64,000 bases of DNA from Paenibacillus beijingensis (GCF_000961095.1 NZ_CP011058.1:124001-188000); one strand, 5' to 3'. Positions 52,248-62,133 are shown, counted from the stretch's first letter. Numbers and translations: made by a program. Notes: generated by a model not told the origin, from the letters alone.

Positions 52248-52344
52248 TTTTGTATGCGCCTCCCGCTCCAGAATACATCCACTATAACGCATAACCCATT
52301 TCAGCGCACTACAGTCCATTGTATTAATCCCTTACAAATCAATT

Positions 52345-54033
52345 TCAGTGAATCCCATGCAATTTATATACTCGGGCTTCATACGGCCGGAGTGCAATTT
52401 GACGTATGTCATCGTCGTCTGCCACTTCATAATTGCTGATTAATAACTGTTTCGTTTCATATTGGACGGACTCTTCCAGCGTAAAATCTGCCGGCGTTTC
52501 AAAAAAGTTGAGAACGACAAGCAGCTGCTCATTTCCGAGCGTCCGCACGTAAGCAAAGACGTGATGGTCGTCCTCCATAAGCGGGCGATAATCAGCGTAA
52601 ACGGTTACGTTATGTTCCTTCCGAAGACGGATCAATTTTTTGTAATAATGAAAAATGGAATCCGGATCGTTCAGCGCCTGCTCGGCATTAATCGTCGTAT
52701 AGTTCGGATTGACGGCGATCCAGGGGCTTCCGGTCGTAAAGCCGGCATGCGGCCCGTCATTCCACTGCATCGGCGTGCGCCCGTTATCCCGGCCCTTGCT
52801 GTAGATTGATTTCATGATCACTTGTTCGTCATGTCCGGCAGCGATATATTCGTTGTACATATTCAGCGTTTCAATATCTTTGTACTCCAGAATCGAATTG
52901 AATTGAACGTTCGTCATGCCGAGTTCTTCGCCCTGGTAAATATATGGCGTTCCCTGCAGCGTATGAAGCAGCGTCCCCAGCATTTTAGCCGACTGCTTAT
53001 GGTACGTGGAATCGTTTCCAAATCGGGACAGCATGCGCGGCTGATCGTGGTTGTTGAGATATAAGCTGTTCCAGCCTTTGCCGTGCAGCCCGGTTTGCCA
53101 TTTCGAGATGATCCGTTTAAAGTCGGCCAGGTTCCACGGCTTTACGTCCCATTTGCCGCCCGGACCGGAGTCGACATCCATCAGTTCGAAATGAAACACC
53201 ATGTTCAATTCATTGCGGTCCTCACCTACGTACAATGCCGCATCTTCGGGTGTCACGCCGATCGCTTCGCCAACTGTCATGATATCGTACTTGGACAGCA
53301 CTTCCCGGTTCATTTCTTGAAGATACTCGTGGACGCGGGGGCCGTTCATGAAATATTGTCCTCCGAAGTGGTAGGAACCGGAGCTGCCGTCGCCGACACT
53401 CGGAAGCTCTTGATCTTTCGATATCAGGTTAATGACATCCATCCGGAAGCCGTCGATGCCTTTATCGAGCCACCATGTCATCATCTTATATATTTCCTGG
53501 CGAAGATCCTGATTTTCCCAGTTCAGATCGGGCTGTTTTTTGGAGAACAGATGCAGGTAGTATTCGTCCGTTTGTTCTTCATACTGCCAGGCGGAGCCGC
53601 TGAAGAAGGAGCCCCAGTCGTTCGGCTCCCGGCCGCCTTGTCCCGGACGCCAAATATAATAATCGCGATAACGGTTATCCTTGGACGTTTTCGCTTCGGC
53701 AAACCAGGCGTGCTCATCGGAGCTGTGATTCACGACAAGATCCATAATCAATTTCATTCCGCGTCCGTGCAGCCCGTCAAGCAGAGCTTCCCAATCGGCA
53801 AGCGTTCCGAAATCGTCCATAATCGTTTGGTAGTTGCTGATATCGTAACCGTTATCATCATTAGGCGACTCATAAACCGGGCACAGCCAAATGACGTCGA
53901 CTCCCAACTCTTTTAAGTAATCAAGCTTTGAAATGATGCCTTGAATATCGCCGATTCCGTCCCCGTTGCTGTCCATGAAGCTGCGGGGATAGATTTGATA
54001 GACGACGCTTTCCTTCCACCATATTTTGTTCAT
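52345..54033 (-). CDS. malL: oligo-1,6-glucosidase/alpha-glucosidase (GH13)
   Basis: 562 residues. GH13 regions are clear: DLVVNHSSDEH (I), DGFRMDVINL (II, nucleophile Asp), TVGEAIGV (III, acid Glu) and LNNHDQPR (IV). The start WWKESVVYQIYPRSFMDSNG and the QPDLNWEN block are those of oligo-1,6-glucosidase and MalL. No signal peptide, so it acts on imported maltodextrins or isomaltose. It lies after, and 17 bases from, its LacI repressor gene. Confidence 0.93.
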   Translation of the reverse strand: MNKIWWKESVVYQIYPRSFMDSNGDGIGDIQGIISKLDYLKELGVDVIWLCPVYESPNDDNGYDISNYQTIMDDFGTLADWEALLDGLHGRGMKLIMDLVVNHSSDEHAWFAEAKTSKDNRYRDYYIWRPGQGGREPNDWGSFFSGSAWQYEEQTDEYYLHLFSKKQPDLNWENQDLRQEIYKMMTWWLDKGIDGFRMDVINLISKDQELPSVGDGSSGSYHFGGQYFMNGPRVHEYLQEMNREVLSKYDIMTVGEAIGVTPEDAALYVGEDRNELNMVFHFELMDVDSGPGGKWDVKPWNLADFKRIISKWQTGLHGKGWNSLYLNNHDQPRMLSRFGNDSTYHKQSAKMLGTLLHTLQGTPYIYQGEELGMTNVQFNSILEYKDIETLNMYNEYIAAGHDEQVIMKSIYSKGRDNGRTPMQWNDGPHAGFTTGSPWIAVNPNYTTINAEQALNDPDSIFHYYKKLIRLRKEHNVTVYADYRPLMEDDHHVFAYVRTLGNEQLLVVLNFFETPADFTLEESVQYETKQLLISNYEVADDDDIRQIALRPYEARVYKLHGIH

Positions 54034-54050
54034 CGGTCTTCTCCTCGCCG

Positions 54051-55055
54051 TTAAATGACATTCTTTACCGTTTGTCTTTCCATAATTGCATGCGGCACAA
54101 TGCTGCTTGGTACGGCTTCTCCGGTTTCAACCATCGTAATGAGCTTCTCGGCAGCGATTCGGCCCATTTCATTGAGCGGCTGATGAACCGTCGTCAATGC
54201 CGGAATCAACATGCTGGAAAGCCTCAAGTTGTCGTACCCGATAATAGAAATGTCATCCGGCACCCGCATCCCGTGCCGGCTCGCCTCCGTGATTGCTCCG
54301 ATCGCCATTTCATCACTGGCGGCAAATACGGCTGTTAGCGGCCGTTTGATCTGCAGCAGTGATTTCATCGCTTCGCAACCGCTCTCATAAAGAAAATCGC
54401 CGTACCGTACCAGCTCATCGTCATATTCGATACCATGATCGTGCAGCGCGAGAAGATAACCTTCGAAGCGGGTCGTCCCTGCGATCGGATCTCCTTTCGT
54501 TCCGCTGATCATGGCGATATCCCGATGCCCCCGCTCGATCAAATATCGGGTCGCATCGTAGGCGGCCTGCTTGTCATCGACTTTCACATACGGGACATCG
54601 GGCCGCTCCGATTGTGAAGCGACAAGCACGACCGGAATTTGTGCCGATTGCAGTGCGCTGTAATATTCATCTTTCAACGTCTCACTTGCAAAAATGACGC
54701 CGTCAATTTGTTTCTCCCGGAGCAGCTGCAAATATTTCAGGGTCCGGGTACCGTCAATCTCGGTATTGCACACCAATACGCTGTAATTGTTGTCATGAGC
54801 GTAATTCTCGATCCCATACAAAATTTCCGAAGAAAACTCGCTGGAAACGAGCGGAAACAGGACGCCGATTGTCTGCGTGCGCTTATTGTTCAAGCTGCGC
54901 GCAATGGCATTCGGCTGATAGCCCATTTCTTCAATCGTCTGCAGCACCTTCTGTTTCGTCTTGTCCGAATAGCCCGTTAAATTATTCAGGATCCGGGAAA
55001 CGGTAGCAACGGAAACATTGGCTCTTTTTGCAACATCTCTTATCGTGGGGTTCAT
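54051..55055 (-). CDS. LacI-family repressor of the glucosidase operon
   Basis: 334 residues. HTH: TIRDVAKRANVSVATVSRIL, with hinge LNNKRTQTIGVLF; the C-terminal periplasmic-binding-like domain has RPLTAVFAASDEMAIGA and ISIIGYDNL. I chose the ATG at 55055, preceded by AGAGAGG. Two 12-base palindromes lie just upstream, beside a consensus promoter, so autoregulation is likely. The effector is probably maltose or a related sugar. Confidence 0.92.
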   Translation of the reverse strand: MNPTIRDVAKRANVSVATVSRILNNLTGYSDKTKQKVLQTIEEMGYQPNAIARSLNNKRTQTIGVLFPLVSSEFSSEILYGIENYAHDNNYSVLVCNTEIDGTRTLKYLQLLREKQIDGVIFASETLKDEYYSALQSAQIPVVLVASQSERPDVPYVKVDDKQAAYDATRYLIERGHRDIAMISGTKGDPIAGTTRFEGYLLALHDHGIEYDDELVRYGDFLYESGCEAMKSLLQIKRPLTAVFAASDEMAIGAITEASRHGMRVPDDISIIGYDNLRLSSMLIPALTTVHQPLNEMGRIAAEKLITMVETGEAVPSSIVPHAIMERQTVKNVI

Positions 55056-55092
55056 CGTTGTTTTTTCCTCTCTGGCCATTGAGATCAAAAAC

Positions 55093-55149
55093 GTAAGCGG
55101 TTACCGTAACCGGTTACCCTCATTATATCAGAGGTATATTTGCTGTCAA
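55093..55149 (-). promoter_or_regulatory. promoter with two LacI-type operators
   Basis: On the minus strand TTGACA (55144-55149), 16 bases, TATAAT (55122-55127). Downstream lie the palindromes GTAACCGGTTAC (55106-55117) and GTAAGCGGTTAC (55093-55104, one mismatch), one base apart and over the start site. Repressor binding would block the lacI-malL transcript. Confidence 0.85.
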
Positions 55150-55194
55150 TCATTAACAATGAACAATGTTATCGTGAATATAGGTAGGGGCAGA

Positions 55195-55243
55195 AAAAGA
55201 AGCTTCCAGCCGTATATGATCAGCAGGCTTGAAAGCTTCATCG
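55195..55243 (-). terminator. orphan terminator facing a missing gene
   Basis: GAAGCTTCCAGCC pairs with GGCTTGAAAGCTTC; on the minus strand TTTTTC follows. No minus-strand gene now lies upstream of it, since the next genes read on the plus strand. The remaining part of 55244-55382 has no recognisable gene. Confidence 0.6.
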
Positions 55244-55382
55244 TTTGAATATTGGAGCCGGCTCCTAACGGTTTGCCTGTCGTATGCATCGATGTTCAGA
55301 GTTAACGCGGCAAAAGAGATCCGTACTTCCGACGGAGTCCGCTTAGCCTCTCAAGCCTCTGCACGGTTGCTTCCTTTTCACG

Positions 55383-56633
55383 CTTGCCGACGCTGAGAAT
55401 CAGATTCTTCTGAGGGACTTGAACGAGGTCTACGGCAAAACGATTATCGTCATTGAGCATCATACCGAGTTCATTGCGGACTATTGCGGAACCGTCGCCC
55501 TGATGGACGGCGGGCGGCTGCTGTGGAAGCGGCCGACGCGTGAAGCGTTGTCCGACGTCGAGGCGTTGACGGCGCGGGGCATCTTTCCGCCGCCGGTCAC
55601 ACAAGCCGCGGCGTCGCTCGGCATAACGGTCGGTACGGAAGGTCTTTATCCGATTCGGATGGAAGAGGCTGCGGACGCATTCGGGTCGGCAGCTATTGCG
55701 GACAAGAGGGAACCGGCACCGCCTTCGTCGCTGAGTTCATCTAGCAATGACGGCTTTGCAAAGACAACCGTCGAGTTCCGCAGCGTATCCCATGCGTTTC
55801 AGACTGTAAACCGGAAGTTCAAACCGGTGCTGCAGGACATCACGCTCAGCTTGCAAGCCGGCGAACGGATCGCGCTGGTCGGCAACAACGGTGCCGGAAA
55901 GTCGACGCTGATGAAATTAATGACGGGCATCACCCGGCCCAAAAGCGGAGCGGTATTCGTAAAAGGCACGGATACGCGTTCGGTCTGGCCCGAGAAGTTG
56001 AGCGACACGGTTTCTTTCATCTATCAGAATCCGGAAGCCATGTTCATCGACGATACGATCCGCAAGGATATCTCCTACTTCTTGAAGGCGCGGGGCGTAC
56101 CGGACGTGGAAATGCGCGTCGACGAAGTACTGGAACGGTTCGAACTGACCCATCTGCAGCACCGCGACGGGCGGCTCCTGAGCGGCGGGCAGCAGCGAAA
56201 GGCGTCGCTCGCGATTGGAGCGGCAATGCGCCCGGCAGTGCTGCTGCTCGATGAACCAACCTCGAACCTGGACATGGCGGCGCGCCGCGAGGTTCAGCGG
56301 ATGCTGCAATGGCTGGATGGCTACGTCGAGACGGTCGTTATGGCTTCACACGACATGCAGCTGGTCGCCGAATGGGCGGACCGTATCGTCGTCATGCACC
56401 AAGGGCGTATCGCAAGAGACGGCGACCGCGACGACGTGTTCCTTGACATGGCGCTGATGCGCAGAGCCGGTTTAGTGCCGCCGCAGATGCTCGAGTTAAG
56501 CCATCGTCTCAACCTCGTTCCGCCGGCATATACATTTGCAGAATTCATTCAGAGGCACAATTACACTCTTGTGCCCGGAGAGGAGCGTACCGTTGGAACT
56601 GGTCCGAAGCTTTCTGAACAAAATATCGGTTGA
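55383..56633 (+). pseudogene. ECF-type double ATPase (EcfA-EcfA' fusion), 5' deleted
   Basis: The second ATPase domain is complete: Walker A GNNGAGKST, Q-loop IYQNPEAMF, signature LLSGGQQRK, Walker B VLLLDEPTSNLD and switch ASHDMQ. Of the first ATPase only the end after Walker B is left (AENQILLRDLNE, then GKTIIVIEHHTEFIADYCG). Homology begins abruptly near 55383, with an in-frame stop at 55344 upstream. A TTG at 55419 might allow a partial product, but the first nucleotide-binding site would be missing. It overlaps the EcfT gene by 41 bases. Confidence 0.85.
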
Positions 56634-57414
56634 ACAGATCAAGATTGAGCTGCTGAACACCGCTTATGGGAACGGACATACATTTCTGGCCCGGCTTGAT
56701 CCTCGTACGCTGATCCTGTGGTATTTGTTTTTTGCCATCGCCCCCTGGTTCATCTTTAACGAATGGATCTTGTTCGGCTTGCTTGCGCTAATGACTGTAA
56801 CGACGGTCATGTCGCGCGTCAGTCCGCTGATCATCGTCATTTTGATCTTCGGCCTTGTCAGCCAAGTCGGATATTTGTTCGTCTTTACGCTCTTTTTCGG
56901 CGGATCTCTCGAAGGGGCGCTGCCGCTGCTGGTGCTTACGATGAAGCTGTCGGTCATTTCGCTCGCCAGCATCACCGTTTTCTCAAGTTTGGATCCGGAA
57001 CGGTTAAGCGACGGCCTGCTCAGTCTCGGCTTGCCGGGTCACGTCTCGTTCAGCATCGCTTACGGTTACCGGATTCTGCCCACACTACTGGAAGAATATC
57101 ATCATCTCTTCCTTTCGTTCCGGCTGCGCGGCCGGTCGCCGGGCAAAAACGGCTTTTTATATTGGCGATCGATCTATTACTTTATAAAGATTTCGATTTT
57201 ATGCTTCTACCCGCTCTTTTTGAGCACGGCGAAGCGCGCCCGCACGACTGTAGAGGCCCTCGAGACGCGCGGCTTCACTTACGCGTTTAACCGGGCTGAG
57301 GTGAAGCGCCTGAAGCTCTCTTACTTGCGCTTCAGCCGGCGCGACGGGGCATTTATCGCTTGCTCGGCCGTTTATGTAGCGGCTGTATTATGGATTGGAG
57401 GAATGCTACCATGA
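56593..57414 (+). CDS. ECF transporter T-component (EcfT)
   Basis: 273 residues with five or six membrane helices. The coupling motifs are DPRTLILWYLFF near the start and AKRARTTVEALETRGF (ARG-type motif), with LRGRSPGKN as the other. Start is TTG at 56593, preceded by AGGAG. EcfT joins the ATPase pair to a vitamin- or metal-binding S subunit. No S-component gene is present nearby, and the ATPase gene is broken, so this gene may be non-functional or rescued elsewhere. ATGA overlap with the PHP gene. Confidence 0.85.
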   Translation: MELVRSFLNKISVEQIKIELLNTAYGNGHTFLARLDPRTLILWYLFFAIAPWFIFNEWILFGLLALMTVTTVMSRVSPLIIVILIFGLVSQVGYLFVFTLFFGGSLEGALPLLVLTMKLSVISLASITVFSSLDPERLSDGLLSLGLPGHVSFSIAYGYRILPTLLEEYHHLFLSFRLRGRSPGKNGFLYWRSIYYFIKISILCFYPLFLSTAKRARTTVEALETRGFTYAFNRAEVKRLKLSYLRFSRRDGAFIACSAVYVAAVLWIGGMLP

Positions 57415-58197
57415 ATTTCGATTTTCACACCCACGGCAAACTGACCAAATCTGTCCCTTTTTCCCTTGACTACTTTAAAGACATGATTGCCGAAGCCCGA
57501 GAGAACGGGCTGCAGGCGCTGGCGCTTACGGAACTTTAATACGCTGCGCTTTCATGATATGTATGACGCATTGGATGCGGCCTTTCCTTATGAGGAAGAT
57601 TTCTACAAGATCGACGGTTTCCGCGTCTTTCCCGGCATAGAGGTCGACATTGCGGAGACCGGCCATATTCTGCTGATCGGCCGTCGCGAAGAGATTCGCT
57701 CAGTTCGTGCCGAGCTGGAGGAGCACACCGAAGAGGAAAACTTCATTCCGTTCAAGTCATTGCTCGACGCGACCGAGGACCGCGGATTGCTTCGAATCGG
57801 GGCGCACCCGTTCCGCGTCAGCACTCCGCTCCACCCCTTGGAAGCTCCGCTGCTGGCCCGGCTCGACGATCTGAACGCCAAAGATTTGTATGCCGCAGGC
57901 GAAGACGCCTATATGGACAGACTCGTTCCCTTTGCAGCCGGGCTTGGCAAACCGATTGTAGCCGGCAGCGATACCCATCAAAGCCTGCAATACGGCAGTG
58001 TATGGAACGAGCTGAATGATGACGTGCGCACGATCGGCGAGCTGAGAGCGGCTGTGTCCGACGGACGTTATATTCGGCGGGTGTCCCCATGCCTGCGAAC
58101 GAAAGTGAAGGCGGCGAAAATGGTCAAGAAGCTATCCGCCACCATCGTACCGCCGTTCGAACGCTGCATTACCTCTGCTCGCAGAGGTAATAAGTGA
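57411..58197 (+). pseudogene. PHP-domain protein, frameshifted
   Basis: The start, MNFDFHTHGKLTKSVPFSLD, contains the PHP metal motif HTH. The frame stops after LQALALTEL at about 57537. The rest, in another frame, continues as NTLRFHDMYDALD and holds EVDIAE, RIGAHPFR and AGSDTHQS, the other PHP metal blocks. Around 57528-57536 two bases appear to be missing. PHP enzymes are phosphoesterases. The ATG overlaps the EcfT stop, so the three genes were one operon. Confidence 0.82.
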
Positions 58198-58312
58198 AAA
58201 GCCTGCGTTCGTACATCTTTTTTCTTGTTATTGATCGAAAATGTTAAAATTCCTGCAAAAATGCTTTTTTTGTCCATCCCATCTCACGTTCAGGCCATAA
58301 GAGCCAGGAATT

Positions 58313-58436
58313 CCTGCACAATCGCAGGCATTCCCTCCAGACAAGCATTTCCGGTCGAAAAAGCCTGCACCATCGCAGGTTTTCCCTCCAGACATGCGTT
58401 TTCGGCCGATAAAACCTGCACCGTCGTTGCAGATTT
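58313..58436. repeat. 51-base tandem repeat, 2.4 copies
   Basis: Units at 58313-58363, 58364-58414 and a partial at 58415-58436 share CCTGCACCATCGCAGG followed by TTTCCCTCCAGACA and GTTTTCGGCCGA. Each unit begins with a small hairpin, CCTGC/GCAGG. It lies between the PHP remnant and a strong terminator. Not coding in any sensible way. Confidence 0.8.
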
Positions 58437-58443
58437 AGCGACG

Positions 58444-58502
58444 AAGGACCTCCAGTTCACCGACTCCGCTGCTTTGCCGGCGATGAACTGGAGGTCCTTT
58501 TT
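58444..58502. terminator. strong bidirectional terminator hairpin
   Basis: AAGGACCTCCAGTTCA pairs perfectly with TGAACTGGAGGTCCTT, followed by TTT on the plus strand; the 24-base loop pairs further in part. It lies between convergent genes. Confidence 0.8.
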
Positions 58503-58553
58503 CGTCATATTTGGGACGCGCTCTTTCATGCGAACGCTTATGAAACAGCCCCG

Positions 58554-60236
58554 TTAACGCCCCAAAATGACGGAGCTATAAGAAGGAAGCACCAGCACTT
58601 TACCGCCATCGGCCAATTCGCTGCCGTTCTTTGTTGACATGATAACTCGCGCAAACTCGTTCGGGATCGCGAGCGTCAGCTTTTGTTCATCACCTGTTGT
58701 ATTGTGTACGACGAGCACGCGCTCATCATTCGTCGCTCTGATAAATGCGGTAAGTTTCATATTATCGCTCTCATACTCTTCCATACCGCCGTCACGCAGT
58801 GCTTTCAACTTGTTCCGCACCCCGATCCATTTGCGGTAATGGCTCAGCAGCGACTGGGGATCGTTTAATTGACGTTCAACGGAAGGGGTTTCGAGATTGA
58901 ATTTGGAAGGTTCCCAGCTCGTCTGTCCCGCTTTTGCTTTGTCATACCAAACCATCGGCTCCCGCACAAATTCATCCGGCTTCATGCCCTGCATTCCGAT
59001 CTCCTCGCCGTAATAAATAAACGGGTTGCCGGGCAGCGACAGCAGCAGGGAGGCGGCTGATTTCGCGCGCTCCACATTTCCGTACAAGGTGCTCATCGCC
59101 CTCGTCTGATCATGATTCGTGAGGAATGGAGCATCGACGAACGTCGGATCGGACATCCTGGCAAACAAATCGTAGGTCCTTTTCAACGTAAAGCCCAAAT
59201 CGGCGCTCTGCTCCAGCTTCGCCATATTGACCAATTGTTCGGCTAGCCCAAAGTTAAACCCGGAATCAAAAGGCTGCAAATACGGAGCGATAATCGCCGG
59301 TGATTTATCCATCATTTCGCCGACGATGTATGCACCCGGGTTAACCTCGTTCATCGCCTCCCTGAATTCGTTCCACCAGGCGATGTTTTTGTCCAGCTTC
59401 TCTTTGGCGGTAACGTCATCTTTCGTGTCGATATAAATATGTTTGGCCGCATCCAGGCGAAATCCGTCCACACCTTTTTCCAGCCAGAACTTGCCGATCC
59501 GGATCATTTCCTGTCTCACTTCCGGGTTATCGTAATTCAGATCCGGCATATGATCGGAGAAAATACCCAAATACTTGCCGCCGCCCAGCGTATGCCACGC
59601 GTCCCCGCTGCCCGCAGCGCTTGCCGCGCCGCCTGTGTCCTCTTCCTTGTTCATCCAGTAATACCATGAACGGTACTTGCTGTCCGGATTTCGGGAATCG
59701 GCGAACCAGGGATGCTCCAAGCTTGTATGGTTGAAAACCATATCCATGATCACTTTTATGCCGCGCCGGTGCGCCTCTTCGATTAAACGCCCGAAATCTT
59801 CAACCGTCCCGTATTCGGAGTCGATCCCGTAAAAATCCGTTATATCATAACCGTGATAACTCGGGGAAGGATTGACCGGCATCAGCCAAATGCCTCCGAT
59901 ACCCAGATCGGTATCCGTATTCGGATCGCCGTCATTCAAGTAATCCAGCTTCTCGATGACGCCGCGCAAATCGCCGATCCCATCCCCATTCGAATCATAG
60001 AAAGAACGGACGAAAATTTCATAGTAGACCGTGGACGGCTGTTCATCGATTTCAATGTCCCGCTTCTGACTGCCTGTGTGTTCGGCGGTTGCAGTCGTCT
60101 CGCCGTTCTTTTCAGCTTGTCCCGACTTCTCCGCCTTCTGGGCGGGTTGCTCCGCTTGTTGCGTCTCATCGCTGCAGCCGGTCGCCGCAAACAGCAGCGC
60201 CAGAACAAGCAGTGTAATTATCCGATAGTTGTTCAA
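58554..60236 (-). CDS. lipoprotein alpha-amylase (GH13)
   Basis: 560 residues. A signal peptide with lipobox LLFAATGCS anchors it outside the cell; a 40-residue Glu/Lys/Thr-rich linker follows. GH13 regions: DMVFNHTS (I), DGFRLDAAKH (II), IVGEMM (III) and FLTNHDQTR (IV). The PDLNYDNPEV block is shared with oligosaccharide-active amylases. I chose the TTG at 60236, 9 bases after AGGTGGAG. It follows the neopullulanase gene with the Shine-Dalgarno inside its end, so the two are coupled. It probably trims starch to maltodextrins at the cell surface. Confidence 0.9.
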   Translation of the reverse strand: MNNYRIITLLVLALLFAATGCSDETQQAEQPAQKAEKSGQAEKNGETTATAEHTGSQKRDIEIDEQPSTVYYEIFVRSFYDSNGDGIGDLRGVIEKLDYLNDGDPNTDTDLGIGGIWLMPVNPSPSYHGYDITDFYGIDSEYGTVEDFGRLIEEAHRRGIKVIMDMVFNHTSLEHPWFADSRNPDSKYRSWYYWMNKEEDTGGAASAAGSGDAWHTLGGGKYLGIFSDHMPDLNYDNPEVRQEMIRIGKFWLEKGVDGFRLDAAKHIYIDTKDDVTAKEKLDKNIAWWNEFREAMNEVNPGAYIVGEMMDKSPAIIAPYLQPFDSGFNFGLAEQLVNMAKLEQSADLGFTLKRTYDLFARMSDPTFVDAPFLTNHDQTRAMSTLYGNVERAKSAASLLLSLPGNPFIYYGEEIGMQGMKPDEFVREPMVWYDKAKAGQTSWEPSKFNLETPSVERQLNDPQSLLSHYRKWIGVRNKLKALRDGGMEEYESDNMKLTAFIRATNDERVLVVHNTTGDEQKLTLAIPNEFARVIMSTKNGSELADGGKVLVLPSYSSVILGR

Positions 60237-60256
60237 TGTCTTCTGCTCCACCTTTT

Positions 60257-62032
60257 CTACTTAAATACCATATATCCATAAGGCGCTAGACTAACCGTCA
60301 TGTCGCCGGCCACGTTAATCTGCTGCCCGCTTAACAGCTCGACCGCCGTGCCGCCATCCGCTTTCCAGAAGAAAGAAACGTTCACTTCCTGCTCGCGCGG
60401 ACTGTTGTTGATCAGCATGCCGGCAACCTCATCCCCCCATTTTCGGATATAACCGTACACATTGCGCAGCTCGTCTTCCACCCATGTTTCAAAATGGCCT
60501 CTTCTCAGCTCCGGATGCGATTTGCGCAGTTTGATGATCGTTTGGTAATGTTCGAACAGCTCCCGGTTCTGTAAACTCTCGTCCCAGACCATCGGTTTGC
60601 GGCAGTAAGGGTCGTTTTCTCCGTCCATCCCGACCTCGTCGCCGTAATAAATCATCGGCATGCCGATGTACGTCAATTGGAAAAATGCGGCCAGCTTCAT
60701 CCTCTCCAGCGTATGAAGTCCGACGTTCCACCCCATCCCGCCCTTCGCGCAGGAGGTTATAAACCGTTCCGTATCGTGGCTGTCGATCAAATTAAACATC
60801 GCGGCATTGGCCTGATCGGCATAAATCATGCGCGAATGGGTAAGCCGGCTGTTGAAGGAGCGGACGCCGATGTTTTGTTTGGCAAAAAAATCGATCAGCG
60901 CTTCCTTGAACAAGTAGTTCATGACGCCGTCGAACTGGTCTCCCCGCAGCCACGCCCTGGAGTCGTTCCAAACTTCCCCGATAATGACCGCTTCAGGATT
61001 CGCTGCTTTTACCACTTTGCGGAATGCCCGCCAGAAATCGTGATCCACCTCGTTGGCCACATCCAGCCGCCAACCGTCGATACCCGCCTCCTCAATCCAG
61101 TAACGGGCGATATTCAGCAAATATTCCCGTACTTCCGGGTGACTCGTGTTAAGCTTCGGCATGTTGGCGATATTGTTGGCAAACGTCTCATAATTGACTT
61201 TCGGCTGCTGCTGAACAGGAAATTCGTCGATAAAAAACCAGTCGGCGTATTTGGAGCTGCCGCCGTTTGCCAGTACGTCCTGAAACGCAAAGAACGTATC
61301 GCCGCAGTGATTGAAGACGGCATCGAAAATAACCTTCATTCCTCTGCGGTGTGCCTCGGCAACGAGAAGCTTCGCCGTTTGAATATCGCCAAACTGAGGA
61401 TCGATGCGGTAATAGTCGGTCGTGTTGTATTTATGGTTGGAGGTCGACGCAAATAGCGGAGTCATAAAAATGACGTTCACACCGAGCTCGTCCAGATACG
61501 ATAGCTTGTCGATGATTCCGGCCAAATCTCCTCCGTAATAAACGTTCCAATCGGTCAGCGGCTCGTTCCATTCGAGCGTGCCTTCGGAATCGTTGGACGA
61601 GTCGCCGTTGCGGAAGCGTTCGGGAAAAATTTGATACACGATCCCGTCATGAACCCAGTCGGGAATGACGAACCGATCCTGCTTCGCAATATAAGCGAAC
61701 TGAAAAAATCCCGCCCCTTCGCGGTTCGCGGCAATGCCCTTTTCCCCGTACCAGAGATGCTGCCCGTCGCTGCCCGTCAGATGAAACAGATAGCGTACAC
61801 GTTTGGTCGGGCTTACAATAACGCCTTCGAAATAGTCATACAGATCGTCCCAAGCGACTTTGGATATTTCCATTGCGCTTTCCAGCCCTTCGGACTGATA
61901 CCGGTCACCGTGTAAAATGCTGCACCGGATAGCGTCTCCTTTTTTCATGCGCAGTCTCACTTTAAGCTCATGATCACCTACGGCGAAAGCGAACGGATGG
62001 TCGGCAATATGCAGCAAAGCTTCTTTCAACAT
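60257..62032 (-). CDS. neopullulanase/cyclomaltodextrinase-type glycoside hydrolase (GH13)
   Basis: 591 residues. The N-terminal 120 residues form the CBM34-like domain of this group, followed by GH13 regions DAVFNHCGD (I), DGWRLDVANE (II), IIGEVWND (III) and NLIDSHDTER (IV). MPKLNTSHPEVR is a mark of neopullulanase/maltogenic amylase. No signal peptide, so it is cytoplasmic and works on imported (cyclo)maltodextrins. I chose the ATG at 62032, preceded by AGGAG. It lies between lacI and the lipoprotein amylase. Confidence 0.92.
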   Translation of the reverse strand: MLKEALLHIADHPFAFAVGDHELKVRLRMKKGDAIRCSILHGDRYQSEGLESAMEISKVAWDDLYDYFEGVIVSPTKRVRYLFHLTGSDGQHLWYGEKGIAANREGAGFFQFAYIAKQDRFVIPDWVHDGIVYQIFPERFRNGDSSNDSEGTLEWNEPLTDWNVYYGGDLAGIIDKLSYLDELGVNVIFMTPLFASTSNHKYNTTDYYRIDPQFGDIQTAKLLVAEAHRRGMKVIFDAVFNHCGDTFFAFQDVLANGGSSKYADWFFIDEFPVQQQPKVNYETFANNIANMPKLNTSHPEVREYLLNIARYWIEEAGIDGWRLDVANEVDHDFWRAFRKVVKAANPEAVIIGEVWNDSRAWLRGDQFDGVMNYLFKEALIDFFAKQNIGVRSFNSRLTHSRMIYADQANAAMFNLIDSHDTERFITSCAKGGMGWNVGLHTLERMKLAAFFQLTYIGMPMIYYGDEVGMDGENDPYCRKPMVWDESLQNRELFEHYQTIIKLRKSHPELRRGHFETWVEDELRNVYGYIRKWGDEVAGMLINNSPREQEVNVSFFWKADGGTAVELLSGQQINVAGDMTVSLAPYGYMVFK

Positions 62033-62084
62033 CTCTAAACACACTCCTAACTGTTCAACTGTTTGGGCAAATCGCTTTGACATG

Positions 62085-62133
62085 AAAAAAAAGGCACAAT
62101 CCTCCGAAACAAACGTTCAGAGGTTGTACCTTT
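62085..62133 (-). terminator. rho-independent terminator after lacI
   Basis: AAAGGCACAATCCTC pairs with GAGGTTGTACCTTT (two weak pairs); eight T follow on the minus strand. It separates lacI from the neopullulanase gene. The rest of 62134-62264 shows no gene. Confidence 0.85.

Noticed and set aside
58313..58436. Small CRISPR array
   Set aside because: Tandem units without spacers; no cas gene in the window.
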